Positions 8,736-18,059 of a DNA stretch of 64,000 nt are shown piece after piece. The notes beneath the pieces were generated by a model that made no database searches, was not told where the DNA came from, and was given only the letters and a program-made list of their open reading frames with translations. Source of the stretch: Lysinibacillus cavernae (lineage in GTDB: Bacteria; Bacillota; Bacilli; Bacillales_A; Planococcaceae); the NCBI RefSeq assembly GCF_009724685.1, contig NZ_WMEF01000001.1, positions 434,001 to 498,000 of the forward strand, written 5' to 3'. The translations under genes and the position numbers were made by a program. Position 1 is the first letter of the stretch, and each line of letters begins with the position of its first letter.

Positions 8736-10283
8736 TTGGAATATGTGATTGAAATGCTAGGAGTCCGTAAAGAATTCGGTAATTTCGTGGCGAATAATAA
8801 CATCACCCTCCAACTGAAAAAAGGCGAAATCCATGCATTGCTTGGTGAAAATGGTGCAGGTAAATCGACTTTGATGAACGTCCTTTTTGGTTTGTATCAA
8901 CCAGAGGGTGGCGAAATCCATGTTCGTGGGAAGGCTGTAAAAATTACTAACCCAAATGTTGCCAATGATTTAGGAATTGGTATGGTGCATCAGCACTTTA
9001 TGTTGGTAGAAAATTTTACGGTAACAGAAAACATTATTTTAGGCACTGAGCCTACTAAGATGGGGATTGTCAATATAAAGGATGCGGCTAAGAAAGTACA
9101 AGCACTTTCTGAAAAGTATGGATTGGATGTTGATCCAAATGCCAAAATCGAGGACATCACAGTTGGTATGCAACAACGTGTTGAAATTTTAAAAACATTG
9201 TATCGTGGTGCCGAAATTTTAATTTTTGATGAACCAACTGCTTCATTAACGCCGCAAGAGATTACAGAATTGATTCAAATTATGCGTCGACTCATTGCAG
9301 AAGGTAAATCGATTATTTTAATTACGCATAAGCTAAAAGAAATTATGGAAGTTTCAGATCGTGTTACCATTATCCGCAAAGGGGAAGGGATTGGCACTGT
9401 TGTAACCGCTGCCACAAATCCTGATCAACTTGCTGAAATGATGGTTGGCCGCCAAGTTGAATTTAAAACAGAAAAAACGGAAGCAAATCCAACTGATGAA
9501 GTACTTTCCGTTAATAACTTGGTTGTAACGGATTATCGTAACATCGATAAAGTAAAAGGTCTTAACTTAAATGTTCGCAAAGGTGAAATCGTAGGTATTG
9601 CTGGTATCGATGGTAATGGTCAGTCCGAATTAATCGAGGCTATCACAGGCTTACGTAAAGTTAAAAGTGGTACTGTCAAATTAAATGGCAAAGATATTAC
9701 CAACTTGAAACCTCGTAAAATTACAGAGGATGGCGTTGGGCATATTCCACAAGACCGACATAAGCATGGTTTAGTTTTAGATTTCCCGATTGGTCATAAT
9801 ATTGCACTGCAAACGTATTACCAAGCGCCGATTGCTAAGGGCTTTGTAATGGATTATAAAAAAGTGTCTGAAAAAGCCCGCCAAATCATTGAAGAGTACG
9901 ATGTACGCACAGGTAATGGTGAAATGACACCAGCTCGTGCATTATCTGGTGGTAACCAACAAAAAGCGATTATTGGTCGTGAAATTGACCGTAATCCAGA
10001 TTTATTAATTGCTGCTTTACCAACACGTGGACTGGATGTAGGGGCTATTGAATTCATTCACTCTCGTCTAATTGAGCAACGTGATAAAGGGAAAGCCGTT
10101 CTGTTAATCTCATTCGAATTAGATGAGGTCATGAATGTATCGGATCGTATTGCTGTTATTTATGATGGACAAATTGTAGATGAGTTGAATCCGAAAGAAA
10201 CAACAGAACAAGAGCTAGGCTTACTAATGGCAGGGCAAAGTAAAAAAAATAATAAGCATGATGCGAAGGAGGGGAACGACTAA
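8736..10283 (+). CDS. nupO: Nucleoside ABC transporter, double ATPase subunit
   Basis: Energises the Bmp-type nucleoside importer. The 515-residue protein carries two ABC cassettes in tandem, as in sugar and nucleoside importers of the CUT2 class. The first has GENGAGKS, SVGMQQR-like TVGMQQR and LIFDEPTA; the second has a degenerate loop GIDGNGQS and the signature LSGGNQQK. The typical insert IPQDRHKHGLVLDFP is also present. Start chosen at TTG 8736, six bases after AAGGGAGTGA, giving a protein that begins EYVIEMLGVRK like B. subtilis NupO. An ATG at 8712 in the same frame lacks a ribosome site. Its stop overlaps the nupP start (TAATG). Confidence 0.94.
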   Translation: MEYVIEMLGVRKEFGNFVANNNITLQLKKGEIHALLGENGAGKSTLMNVLFGLYQPEGGEIHVRGKAVKITNPNVANDLGIGMVHQHFMLVENFTVTENIILGTEPTKMGIVNIKDAAKKVQALSEKYGLDVDPNAKIEDITVGMQQRVEILKTLYRGAEILIFDEPTASLTPQEITELIQIMRRLIAEGKSIILITHKLKEIMEVSDRVTIIRKGEGIGTVVTAATNPDQLAEMMVGRQVEFKTEKTEANPTDEVLSVNNLVVTDYRNIDKVKGLNLNVRKGEIVGIAGIDGNGQSELIEAITGLRKVKSGTVKLNGKDITNLKPRKITEDGVGHIPQDRHKHGLVLDFPIGHNIALQTYYQAPIAKGFVMDYKKVSEKARQIIEEYDVRTGNGEMTPARALSGGNQQKAIIGREIDRNPDLLIAALPTRGLDVGAIEFIHSRLIEQRDKGKAVLLISFELDEVMNVSDRIAVIYDGQIVDELNPKETTEQELGLLMAGQSKKNNKHDAKEGND

Positions 10284-11329
10284 TGTCAAATCGTGTCATT
10301 AATATACTCGTTCCTATCATCTCTATCATTATTGGTTTGATTGTAGGGGCTATCGTCATGGTAGTCAGTGGCTATGACCCGGTACAAGGTTATATCGCTC
10401 TTTGGACAGGTATTTTTGGAGATTCATATTCAATTGGGAACACAATTCGTCAAATTACACCTTATATTTTAGCAGGTCTTGCAGTAGCATTTGCTTTCCG
10501 CACAGGGCTGTTCAATATTGGTGTTGAAGGTCAGCTTATTTTAGGTTGGCTAGCAGCAGCTTGGGTAGGTTATGCATTTGAACTGCCTAAAGTCATTCAC
10601 ATACCATTGGCATTGCTTGCTGCAGCAGCTGCAGGTGCATTTTGGGCCTTTATTGCAGGTTTCTTAAAAGCGAAATTTAAAGTTCATGAAGTTATTGCGA
10701 CGATTATGCTAAACTATACTGCACTTTATATTGCAAACGCAGTAATTAAAAAATTGTCCGATGGTAGCTTCAAAACAGAACGTATTCATGAATCCGCTTC
10801 ATTACGTTCTCCGTTTTTAAGAGAGCTTACAGACAATTCAAGTCTTCACTATGGGATCATTGTTGCACTTTTAATGGTAGCAGTTATGTGGTTCATTTTA
10901 GAAAAAACAACACGTGGTTACGAGCTAAAAGCAGTAGGTTTTAACAAAAATGCTGCTGATTATGCAGGTATGAGTGTCAATAAAAATATTATTTTAGCTA
11001 TGACCATTTCAGGTATGTTTGCAGGTCTTGGTGGTGCAATGGAAGCTTTAGGTACGTTCCAGAATGCATCCATTAAACCTGGCTTTACAGGAATTGGTTT
11101 TGACGGGATTGCTGTTGCACTACTTGGTGCCAATACACCACTTGGGGTAATATTTGGGGCTTCACTTTTCGGTTCTTTGAAATACGGTGCACTAAATATG
11201 CCAAATGCTGCGGGTATTCCAGAAGAAATCGTATCAATTATCATTGCATTGATTATCTTCTTCGTTGCATCAGGCTATATTATTCGAGTAGGCTTGCAAA
11301 AGCTGAGCAAGAAAAAGGAGGGACAATAA
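10283..11329 (+). CDS. nupP: Nucleoside ABC transporter permease 1
   Basis: Membrane subunit of the Bmp-type importer (BPD_transp_2 family), 348 residues with about eight to ten hydrophobic segments. The first segment is near residues 5-30 (INILVPIISIIIGLIVGAIV); the family motif GLFNIGVEGQL is near residue 75. A cytoplasmic loop near residue 210 (YELKAVGFNKNAADYAGM) is the usual ATPase-contact region. It overlaps nupO by one base and sits one base from nupQ, so translation is coupled. Confidence 0.93.
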   Translation: MSNRVINILVPIISIIIGLIVGAIVMVVSGYDPVQGYIALWTGIFGDSYSIGNTIRQITPYILAGLAVAFAFRTGLFNIGVEGQLILGWLAAAWVGYAFELPKVIHIPLALLAAAAAGAFWAFIAGFLKAKFKVHEVIATIMLNYTALYIANAVIKKLSDGSFKTERIHESASLRSPFLRELTDNSSLHYGIIVALLMVAVMWFILEKTTRGYELKAVGFNKNAADYAGMSVNKNIILAMTISGMFAGLGGAMEALGTFQNASIKPGFTGIGFDGIAVALLGANTPLGVIFGASLFGSLKYGALNMPNAAGIPEEIVSIIIALIIFFVASGYIIRVGLQKLSKKKEGQ

Positions 11330-11330
11330 C

Positions 11331-12290
11331 ATGAGCTTTTTAGAAATGTTATATTTCATCATCCCTTCAGCGATTCTTTATGCAACACCTTTGATTTTTA
11401 CCTCCATCGGTGGTGTATTCTCTGAACGCTCTGGTGTTGTCAACATCGGGCTAGAAGGCTTAATGATTGTGGGTGCTTTTGTTGGTATTTATGTCAATTT
11501 AGAATTCGCTTCATCATTAGGTGCGGCAACAATTTGGGTAGCGATGTTAGCAGCTGTTGTGATAGGTGCGATTTTCTCTTTATTCCATGCCGTTGCTTCT
11601 ATTTCTTTCCGTGCCGATCAAACGGTATCAGGGGTAGCAATTAACTTACTAGGCTTAGCTGCTACAGTATTCTTAGTTAAAATGATTTATGATAAAGGTC
11701 AAACAGATATGATTGACCAACCGATTCGTCGTTTTGGTATTCCCTATCTAGAAGATATTCCATTCTTCGGTCGTTTATTGTTCCATGATGTTTACAGTAC
11801 ATCCATCCTAGCTTTTGCTGTTGCAATAGGGGCATGGTTTATCATTTATAAAACACCGTTTGGGTTGCGTTTACGTGCTGTTGGTGAACACCCAATGGCA
11901 GCAGATACAATGGGTATTAACGTCAATAAAATGCGCTATATTGCCGTGATGATTTCTGGGGCATTAGGTGGTCTTGGTGGTGCAGTCTATGCACAAACAA
12001 TTACACATGATTTCTCACATGCAACAATTGCTGGTCAAGGCTTTATGGCCATTGCTGCAATGATTTTCGGGAAATGGCATCCAATTGGTGCACTAGGCGC
12101 TGCATTATTCTTCGGTTTAGCACAAACATTAAGTATTGCAGGAAATCAAATTCCGTTAATCGAGAATGTGCCAGCAGTTTATCTGCAAATTTTACCATAT
12201 GTCTTAACGATTCTTGCTTTAGCAGGATTTATTGGTAAAGCGAACGCGCCAAAAGCTAGTGGACAACCTTATATTAAAGGTAAACGCTAA
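11331..12290 (+). CDS. nupQ: Nucleoside ABC transporter permease 2
   Basis: Second membrane subunit of the same importer, 319 residues, shorter than NupP as in other Bmp systems. It shows SGVVNIGLEGLMIVGAF near residue 35 and the cytoplasmic coupling region GLRLRAVGEHPMAADTMGI near residue 180. It is the last gene of the operon and is followed by a terminator. The NupN-NupO-NupP-NupQ order equals that of the B. subtilis guanosine importer, though in B. subtilis those genes lie elsewhere and not next to ymfC. Confidence 0.93.
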   Translation: MSFLEMLYFIIPSAILYATPLIFTSIGGVFSERSGVVNIGLEGLMIVGAFVGIYVNLEFASSLGAATIWVAMLAAVVIGAIFSLFHAVASISFRADQTVSGVAINLLGLAATVFLVKMIYDKGQTDMIDQPIRRFGIPYLEDIPFFGRLLFHDVYSTSILAFAVAIGAWFIIYKTPFGLRLRAVGEHPMAADTMGINVNKMRYIAVMISGALGGLGGAVYAQTITHDFSHATIAGQGFMAIAAMIFGKWHPIGALGAALFFGLAQTLSIAGNQIPLIENVPAVYLQILPYVLTILALAGFIGKANAPKASGQPYIKGKR

Positions 12291-12307
12291 GAAAAAAAGT
12301 CATTATC

Positions 12308-12340
12308 AAAGACTGAGCCAACTATGCTCAGTCTTTTTTT
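12308..12340 (+). terminator. Intrinsic terminator after nupQ
   Basis: AAAGACTGAGC pairs with GCTCAGTCTTT across a seven-base loop and ends in seven T. It closes the ymfC-nupNOPQ unit. Confidence 0.92.
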
Positions 12341-12390
12341 ATGCAATTGGTTTATTTTTTAATTTTTCCCATACATACTTTGGATTCCTT

Positions 12391-12420
12391 TTGCAATTAT
12401 AGACAATAGACATGTATAGT
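12391..12420 (+). promoter_or_regulatory. Sigma-A promoter for the ymfF group
   Basis: TTGCAA (-35) and TATAGT (-10) are separated by 18 bases; the -10 is preceded directly by TG. It lies about 45 bases before the ymfF start, just after the nupQ terminator. Confidence 0.65.
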
Positions 12421-12464
12421 ATGTGTAGTACATCGTTATATTAAGAAGGATAGGAGGGTTTCAT

Positions 12465-13736
12465 ATGTTTAAAACAATACCTTTTGCAAAAGGTGTCAAT
12501 TTGCATATCCGACAAACAACCCAATTTAAAACTGTAAATTTTTCGATTAAATGGAGAAGAGCATTAACGGCTAAAAGTGCATCAGAACGTACGGTGTTAA
12601 CAAATGTACTACAGCACAGCAATGCTAAATATAAGACAACTGCTGCTTTTCGAAGTTTTTTAGATGACTTGTATGGTACTGTTTTATATTTTGATACATC
12701 TAAGCGAGGTAATGAACATACGGTATTGATGAATGTAGAGACTGTGAATGATCATTACCTAGCAAATACAAGTGTGTTAAATGACGTACTTGGTTTATTG
12801 CACACGGCCATTTTTGAACCTAATTTAGAAAACGGTGTCTTTAAGGAAACGATTGTAGAACGTGAGAAAAAAACAGTCATTCAACGTATTGAATCTATTT
12901 TTGATGATAAATCTCGCTTTGCACAGGTCCGCTTACAACAAATTTTGAGACCAAATGAGCCTGCATCGATTTCAGCGAATGGTAGTTTAGAGGAAATTCA
13001 AAAAATTACACCTGCTTCCTTGTTTGAGGCTTATCAATCCATGCTAGCTAACGACAAAATAGATATTTATGTGGCTGGAGACATTAATGAAGAGGAAATT
13101 GTAGCGGAATTAAAAAAAGCGCTACCATTTAATGATCGCACACCTGAGGAAGTTCCAGCAGTACTTCCACAACAGCATCCTGATAACGATTATGTAAGAG
13201 AACAGCATGAAATGAAGCAAGGCAAGCTCCATATTGGCTTTAGCACGCCTATAAGATTTGGGGATGCAGACTTTGCCAAAATGCAAATCTTTAATGGCGT
13301 TTTTGGTGGCTATCCACATGCAAAATTGTTTATGAATGTTCGTGAAAAAGAAAGTCTTGCTTATTATGCTTCTAGTTCCTATGCATCGCATTATGGTCTC
13401 GTTTTTGTTGTTTCTGGTATTGAGGCTAAAAATGAAGAAAAAGCGCTGTCATTAATTAAAGAACAACTTGCGGTCATGCAGGATGGTGACATTACTGATT
13501 TAGAGCTGGAGCAAACAAAGGCCATGCTAACGAATCAATTAAAAGAGGCATTAGATTCTGCCCGAGGACAAATCGAAATTTTTGATCAATATAAGGATTT
13601 ACCTGAGGAATTTTCTGTTGAAGCTTGGGCAAATAAGTGGAAAGCTGTGACGAAGGAAGATGTTGTTGCAATGGCAAAGCAAGTGCAGCTTGAAGCGGTC
13701 TATTTCTTATGTGGAAAGGAGCAAGCCGCACAATGA
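12465..13736 (+). CDS. ymfF: M16-family peptidase-like protein without the zinc motif (YmfF)
   Basis: The 423-residue protein has the insulinase/pitrilysin (M16) fold; in such pairs one partner is catalytically silent. Where active members carry HxxEH this protein reads LQHSNAK, so it lacks the zinc ligands. The second M16 repeat (HIGFSTPIRFGDADFAKM near residue 250, then NVREKESLAYYASS near residue 292) is intact and carries the conserved Arg and Tyr used for substrate binding. AGGAGG precedes ATG 12465. It overlaps ymfH by four bases (ATGA), so a YmfF-YmfH heteromer resembling AlbE/AlbF is likely. Confidence 0.9.
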   Translation: MFKTIPFAKGVNLHIRQTTQFKTVNFSIKWRRALTAKSASERTVLTNVLQHSNAKYKTTAAFRSFLDDLYGTVLYFDTSKRGNEHTVLMNVETVNDHYLANTSVLNDVLGLLHTAIFEPNLENGVFKETIVEREKKTVIQRIESIFDDKSRFAQVRLQQILRPNEPASISANGSLEEIQKITPASLFEAYQSMLANDKIDIYVAGDINEEEIVAELKKALPFNDRTPEEVPAVLPQQHPDNDYVREQHEMKQGKLHIGFSTPIRFGDADFAKMQIFNGVFGGYPHAKLFMNVREKESLAYYASSSYASHYGLVFVVSGIEAKNEEKALSLIKEQLAVMQDGDITDLELEQTKAMLTNQLKEALDSARGQIEIFDQYKDLPEEFSVEAWANKWKAVTKEDVVAMAKQVQLEAVYFLCGKEQAAQ

Positions 13737-15034
13737 AAACAATTGAATTTAAACAATTAGATGAAACACTTTATTATGAAAAACTAGACAACGGCTTAGA
13801 TGTTTATATATTGCCTAAAAAGGGCTTTTCCAAAACATTTGTGACGTTTACAACAAAATATGGCTCTGTCGATCGTACTTTTGTACCGGTTGGTGGAACA
13901 GAAAGTATTACTGTGCCAGATGGCATAGCACACTTTTTAGAGCATAAAATGTTCGAAAAAGAAGATGGTGATGTTTTCCAAAAATTTAGTGAGTATGGTG
14001 CTTCGGCTAATGCCTTTACATCTTTCACACGTACGGCTTACTTATTTTCTTCTACGGACAATATTTATAAAAGTACAGAAACTTTATTGAATTTTGTCCA
14101 AGAGCCATACTTTACAGAAGCTACTGTAAACAAAGAAAAAGGGATTATTGGGCAAGAAATTACGATGTATGATGATCAACCAGACTGGCGCCTATATTTT
14201 GGCACAATTGAAAACATGTATCATCACCATCCTGTAAAAATTGATATTGCGGGTACAATTGAATCGATTGATGGCATTACAGCAGAGCATCTATATACTT
14301 GCTACAATACGTTTTATCATCCATCAAATATGTTGTTATTTGTTATTGGCGCTGTAGACCCAGAAGAAATGATGACTTTTATTCGTGATAATCAAGGTAA
14401 AAAAGAGTTCACAGAGCCTACGCCAATTCAACGTTTCTTTGATACAGAACCAACAGAGGTAGCCATCAAAGAGCGTACATTAAACATGGATGTACAAAAG
14501 CCTAAAATTTATGTTGGTCTGAAAGCGAAAGAAACTAATTTGTCAGGTCAAGGCATGTTGAAGCATGAGCTTTCTGTTCAAATCGCTCTTGAGCTTATTT
14601 TTGGTCGTACATCTAATTTTTATGAACGTGTTTACGAAGAAGGGTTAATTGATGAGACGTATGCTTTTGATTTTACGTTAGAAAATGGCTTTGGATTTGG
14701 CATGATCGGTTCTGATTCAGCAGAGCCTGATAAGTTAGCAAAAGTGATAACAGAAGAATTAGCAAAGTATGATGGAGATGCCCAATTTGAAAGTGCTGAT
14801 TTAGAAAGAATAAAACGTAAAAAAATTGGTTTCTTCCTACGTGCACTGAATTCTATTGAATTTATCGCAAATCAATTTACACGTTATTCCTTTAATGACA
14901 TGAATTTATTTGATGTAGTACCAGTTCTTGAGGCATTAACAGTTGAGGATTTACACGAAGCATTTGCTTCCATTCAAGGTGAATCTCAACAAACTATCTT
15001 TAAAATTTTACCAAGTAAGCAGGCAACAGAGTGA
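13733..15034 (+). CDS. ymfH: M16-family zinc peptidase (YmfH)
   Basis: Probable active partner of YmfF, 433 residues. The inverted zinc motif HFLEH lies at residues 67-71, and the third ligand is probably Glu142 in GIIGQEITMYDD, at the usual distance. The C-terminal half is the non-catalytic M16 repeat (NFYERVYEEGLIDETYAFDF). Start at ATG 13733 overlaps the ymfF stop; the frame runs open to 13709 but those codons lie in the end of ymfF. Substrate unknown; the gene pair is widely conserved in Bacillaceae next to ymfI and pgsA. Confidence 0.93.
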   Translation: MKTIEFKQLDETLYYEKLDNGLDVYILPKKGFSKTFVTFTTKYGSVDRTFVPVGGTESITVPDGIAHFLEHKMFEKEDGDVFQKFSEYGASANAFTSFTRTAYLFSSTDNIYKSTETLLNFVQEPYFTEATVNKEKGIIGQEITMYDDQPDWRLYFGTIENMYHHHPVKIDIAGTIESIDGITAEHLYTCYNTFYHPSNMLLFVIGAVDPEEMMTFIRDNQGKKEFTEPTPIQRFFDTEPTEVAIKERTLNMDVQKPKIYVGLKAKETNLSGQGMLKHELSVQIALELIFGRTSNFYERVYEEGLIDETYAFDFTLENGFGFGMIGSDSAEPDKLAKVITEELAKYDGDAQFESADLERIKRKKIGFFLRALNSIEFIANQFTRYSFNDMNLFDVVPVLEALTVEDLHEAFASIQGESQQTIFKILPSKQATE

Positions 15035-15759
15035 AAAAATTTGCCCTTGTTTTAGGCGCATCAGGTGAGATCGGTCATGCTATTTGTCAACGCTTAGCTG
15101 AAGACGGTTGGTCCATCTATGTGCATTATTCAACTAACAAAAATGCGGCACAGACCTTATGTGATACGCTCTCTAAAATTTTCCCTGCACAAGAATTTAT
15201 GCTTGTACAGGGGGATTTTTCAACATTAACAGGAGCGGAAATAGTAGCAGCGCAAATTTTTAATGTGCAGGCCATCGTCTTTGCTAACGGGCAAGCGCAT
15301 TATTCATTGCTAGAAGATACAACTGTGGATGATATGGACGCTTTATGGCGTGTACATGTTCAAAATCCAATGCGACTGACAGCTCTACTATCTGAGAAAC
15401 TACGCAAACATGATGTGAGTTATGTATTATTTATTGGCTCCATTTGGGGTGAGGCTGGCTCAGCAGGTGAGGCACTATATGCCACTGTAAAAGGTGCACA
15501 ACATGCTTTTGTCAAATCTTATGCAAAAGAAGCGGCACTATCTCATATTAGAGTAAATGCTATTGCACCTGGTTTTATTAATACGTCAATGAACAGTCAT
15601 TTAAGTCAAGAGGAGCTTGATTATATTCTGGAGGCTATTCCTTTAGGCTCCATTGGACAAACAAAGGACGTAGCTGAAATGGTACGCTTTTATTTGTCTG
15701 GTCATGCCGACTATGTGACAGGACAAATCATCAGATTAAATGGTGGTTGGTACATATAA
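15031..15759 (+). CDS. ymfI: Short-chain dehydrogenase/reductase (YmfI)
   Basis: NAD(P)-dependent oxidoreductase of the classical SDR type, 242 residues. It has the dinucleotide loop LGASGEIGHAI at the N-terminus, the catalytic serine in FIGSIWGEAGS and YATVK (Tyr and Lys, residues about 150-154). The C-terminus (YVTGQIIRLNGGWYI) is typical of FabG-like enzymes. The GTG start at 15031 overlaps the ymfH stop (GTGA), so it is coupled to the peptidase genes. Substrate unknown. Confidence 0.9.
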   Translation: MKKFALVLGASGEIGHAICQRLAEDGWSIYVHYSTNKNAAQTLCDTLSKIFPAQEFMLVQGDFSTLTGAEIVAAQIFNVQAIVFANGQAHYSLLEDTTVDDMDALWRVHVQNPMRLTALLSEKLRKHDVSYVLFIGSIWGEAGSAGEALYATVKGAQHAFVKSYAKEAALSHIRVNAIAPGFINTSMNSHLSQEELDYILEAIPLGSIGQTKDVAEMVRFYLSGHADYVTGQIIRLNGGWYI

Positions 15760-15803
15760 TATTCTCTTCTGCACATACTACATGTGTAAAGGAGGAGGAA
15801 CAT

Positions 15804-16061
15804 ATGACCATTTTAGAAAACTGGCAAAAATGGACATCGTTTTTAGGGCAAAACGTTATGCAAGCTGAATCAAGTGGTATGCCAAAGAAAATGATTCAAA
15901 CTGCAGCTGTTCAAATTGGGGAATATTTAGCGACAAATGTCGACCCTAAAAACGAACAAGAGCGAGTGCTGTCGGATTTATGGGGCGTTGCCTCTGAAGA
16001 TGAAAAGCATGCTTTAGCGAATTGTGTCGTTAAGCTTGTACAAAATAAGCATGTGCAATAG
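15804..16061 (+). CDS. ymfJ: DUF3243 protein YmfJ
   Basis: A small soluble protein of 85 residues of the DUF3243 family, conserved in this position in Bacillus; function unknown. It is mostly helical with no membrane segment or signal peptide. ATG 15804 is chosen since AAAGGAGGAGG lies seven bases upstream; the frame is open back into the end of ymfI. It is followed by a clear terminator, ending the ymfF-J transcript. Confidence 0.9.
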   Translation: MTILENWQKWTSFLGQNVMQAESSGMPKKMIQTAAVQIGEYLATNVDPKNEQERVLSDLWGVASEDEKHALANCVVKLVQNKHVQ

Positions 16062-16063
16062 AT

Positions 16064-16092
16064 AAAAGAGGAGAGTCTATCTCCTCTTTTTT
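16064..16092 (+). terminator. Intrinsic terminator after ymfJ
   Basis: AAAAGAGGAGA and TCTCCTCTTTT pair over a five-base loop, followed by T residues; it starts three bases past the ymfJ stop. Confidence 0.92.
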
Positions 16093-16197
16093 CTATACAA
16101 AAAAGTAATTAATCGGTGAAAACGGGAACGTATGTACATGCATTAAAAAAAATTAGTAAGTTTTTATAAATAACGCCATAATTCCATGTATTCTAAC

Positions 16198-16226
16198 TTT
16201 CCATTACATAAAAAATCAGCTATGAT
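16198..16226 (+). promoter_or_regulatory. Probable sigma-A promoter for ymfK
   Basis: TTTCCA and TATGAT are spaced by 17 bases, about 50 bases before the ymfK start. The match to consensus is moderate, but it lies in the only gap between the ymfJ terminator and ymfK. Confidence 0.5.
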
Positions 16227-16274
16227 GGAACTTATAAAAGATTTTTTACGTTAACTAATAGGAAGGGAACGAGT

Positions 16275-17063
16275 GTGTTGAGCGATTGGTACTTTGAATA
16301 TGAAATTCAGGTGAATCGCCCTGGATTATTAGGAGATATTACTTCACTTTTAGGGATGCTTGGTGTCAATATTATTTCAATAAATGGTGTCGATGAGGAT
16401 CGACGTGGTATGTTAGTGCATACAGACAATGATGAAGCAATTGAGCGTTTTCGCACAATTGTTTCGACAATGGAACATATTAACGTGACCAAATTTCGAC
16501 AACCAAAACTTCGTGACCGCCTAGCTATTAGGCATGGTCGTTATATTCCTCGAGATGCAGACGAAAAAAATACTTTCCACTTCGTTAGAGACGAGCTTGG
16601 TATTTTAGTCGATTTTATGGCAGAGCTCTTTAAAAAAGAGGGGCATAAGCTGATAGGTATTCGTGGTATGCCACGTGTTGGGAAAACCGAATCTATTGTA
16701 GCAGCAAGTGTTTGTGCCAATAAAAAATGGATTTTCTTATCATCCACAATGATTAAACAAACAGTTCGTAATAAACTTGTGGGAGATGAATTTAGTCGTA
16801 ACAATATTTTTATTTTAGACGGTATTGTGACTCGACGTTCAACTGATGAGCGACATCTTCAATTAGTGCGTGAAATGATGAATATGCCGTGCATCAAAGT
16901 TGTAGAGCATCCAGATATGTTTGTTCAGCATTCAGAATATAAGATAGAGGATTTTGATTATATCATTGAACTGCGTCATCACACTGATGAAGAAATTACT
17001 TATGAAATAATGGAAAAAAATCACATGTCCGAATCCGATTCATTTGGAGGATTTAATTTTTAA
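16275..17063 (+). CDS. ymfK: YmfK family protein (ACT-like domain plus DUF3388)
   Basis: A 262-residue protein of unknown function, very well conserved in Bacillus. Residues 1-75 look like an ACT-type ligand domain (EIQVNRPGLLGDITSLL). The DUF3388 part contains GIRGMPRVGKTE near residue 130, which resembles a P-loop, followed by IFILDG, possibly a Walker-B-like strand. GTG 16275 and TTG 16278 are adjacent candidate starts; GGAAGG at 16261 gives better spacing to GTG 16275, while homologues align best with the TTG. Its place beside rodZ and pgsA suggests an envelope or metabolism-sensing role, but nothing in the sequence decides this. Confidence 0.88.
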   Translation: MLSDWYFEYEIQVNRPGLLGDITSLLGMLGVNIISINGVDEDRRGMLVHTDNDEAIERFRTIVSTMEHINVTKFRQPKLRDRLAIRHGRYIPRDADEKNTFHFVRDELGILVDFMAELFKKEGHKLIGIRGMPRVGKTESIVAASVCANKKWIFLSSTMIKQTVRNKLVGDEFSRNNIFILDGIVTRRSTDERHLQLVREMMNMPCIKVVEHPDMFVQHSEYKIEDFDYIIELRHHTDEEITYEIMEKNHMSESDSFGGFNF

Positions 17064-17088
17064 TTTGATGTTAAAGTAGGTGTTATTA

Positions 17089-18012
17089 GTGGCAGAATTA
17101 GGGACTCGACTGAAAGAGGCGAGACTGTCTAAAGGCTACAGCTTAGACGATTTACAAGAAATAACAAAAATTCAAAAGCGTTATTTAGTAGGTATTGAAG
17201 AGGGTAATTATTCCATTATGCCTGGCTCATTTTATGTACGAGCTTTTATTAAGCAATATGCAGAAGCTGTTGGTTTGAATGCAGAGGAAATTTTAGAGAC
17301 TTATAAAAGTGAACTACCAGCTACGCCAAATGACCAAGTGAGCCAATCGATGACGAATAGTCCAAGCAGAAGAAAGGTAACGAAAGGCCCTTCCAATAAA
17401 ATGATGGAGGCTATGCCAAAAATCATTGTAGCTTTATTTATCGTTGTGATCATTGTGGCAATATGGGTGCTGTGGCAGTCAAAAAATAGTGCAGGGCCAA
17501 GTGAAGTAGAAAATCCTACTCCTCCTGAAATGGAATATGATACAAATGTCAATCCAATTGATAGTGAGAAGGATAAAAAAGATAAAGAAAATAAAGATGC
17601 ACAGAAAGATGATAAAGAAAATACAGACTCTACAGAAGAAACACCAACTGATGAAGATCAAACTGATCAAACTGAAGAGCTAAAGCAAACAATTTCCGCG
17701 GGTACTGTTGAGACAGATGGAGCGACAACTTCTTATACTTTAACAGGTACTGATGCAATGAAAATTAAAATCGAAGTATCAGGTCCTACATTTGTCGGTA
17801 TTCGAAACCAACAGCAACAAGAATTATTAACGGATTCACGTGTCTATAATGCTGGGGAAGTAGTTGAGTTCGATGCAACAACTCAAAACTTTGTTCGTAT
17901 CCGTCTCGGTAATTCAACGCAAGCTAAAATCTATATTAATGACGAACTTCTAACGTATGCACAGCAAATTGTAACGCAAAATATCGTCATCAATTTCAAT
18001 AAAGAACAGTAG
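17089..18012 (+). CDS. rodZ: RodZ-like cell-shape protein (YmfM), HTH plus membrane anchor
   Basis: RodZ links MreB to the membrane in rod-shaped cells. The 307 residues run as: cytoplasmic helix-turn-helix (about 1-75, with SLDDLQEITKIQKRYLVGIE and FYVRAFIKQYAEAVGL), a basic juxtamembrane stretch, one membrane helix at about 112-132, a long acidic/Lys linker rich in Asp, Glu and Lys (about 145-205), and a C-terminal DUF4115 beta domain outside the cell. Start chosen at GTG 17089 (AELGTRLKEAR), eight bases after AAAGTAGG; another GTG at 17080 is inside that site. It follows ymfK by 25 bases. Confidence 0.9.
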   Translation: MAELGTRLKEARLSKGYSLDDLQEITKIQKRYLVGIEEGNYSIMPGSFYVRAFIKQYAEAVGLNAEEILETYKSELPATPNDQVSQSMTNSPSRRKVTKGPSNKMMEAMPKIIVALFIVVIIVAIWVLWQSKNSAGPSEVENPTPPEMEYDTNVNPIDSEKDKKDKENKDAQKDDKENTDSTEETPTDEDQTDQTEELKQTISAGTVETDGATTSYTLTGTDAMKIKIEVSGPTFVGIRNQQQQELLTDSRVYNAGEVVEFDATTQNFVRIRLGNSTQAKIYINDELLTYAQQIVTQNIVINFNKEQ

Positions 18013-18035
18013 TCATCGAGTGATGACTACTTTCT
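18008..18035 (+). terminator. Hairpin between rodZ and pgsA
   Basis: AGTAGTCATC and GATGACTACT form a perfect ten-base stem with a four-base loop, followed by TTTCTTT. It overlaps the rodZ stop codon. Termination is probably partial, since pgsA follows at 25 bases without an obvious promoter. Confidence 0.75.
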
Positions 18036-18059
18036 TTCATCATGAAAGGTGTTAGAAAA

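Noticed and set aside
16122-16140. CRE-like TGAAAACGGGAACG before ymfK
   Set aside because: Two mismatches at positions conserved in CRE sites; no catabolic gene follows.
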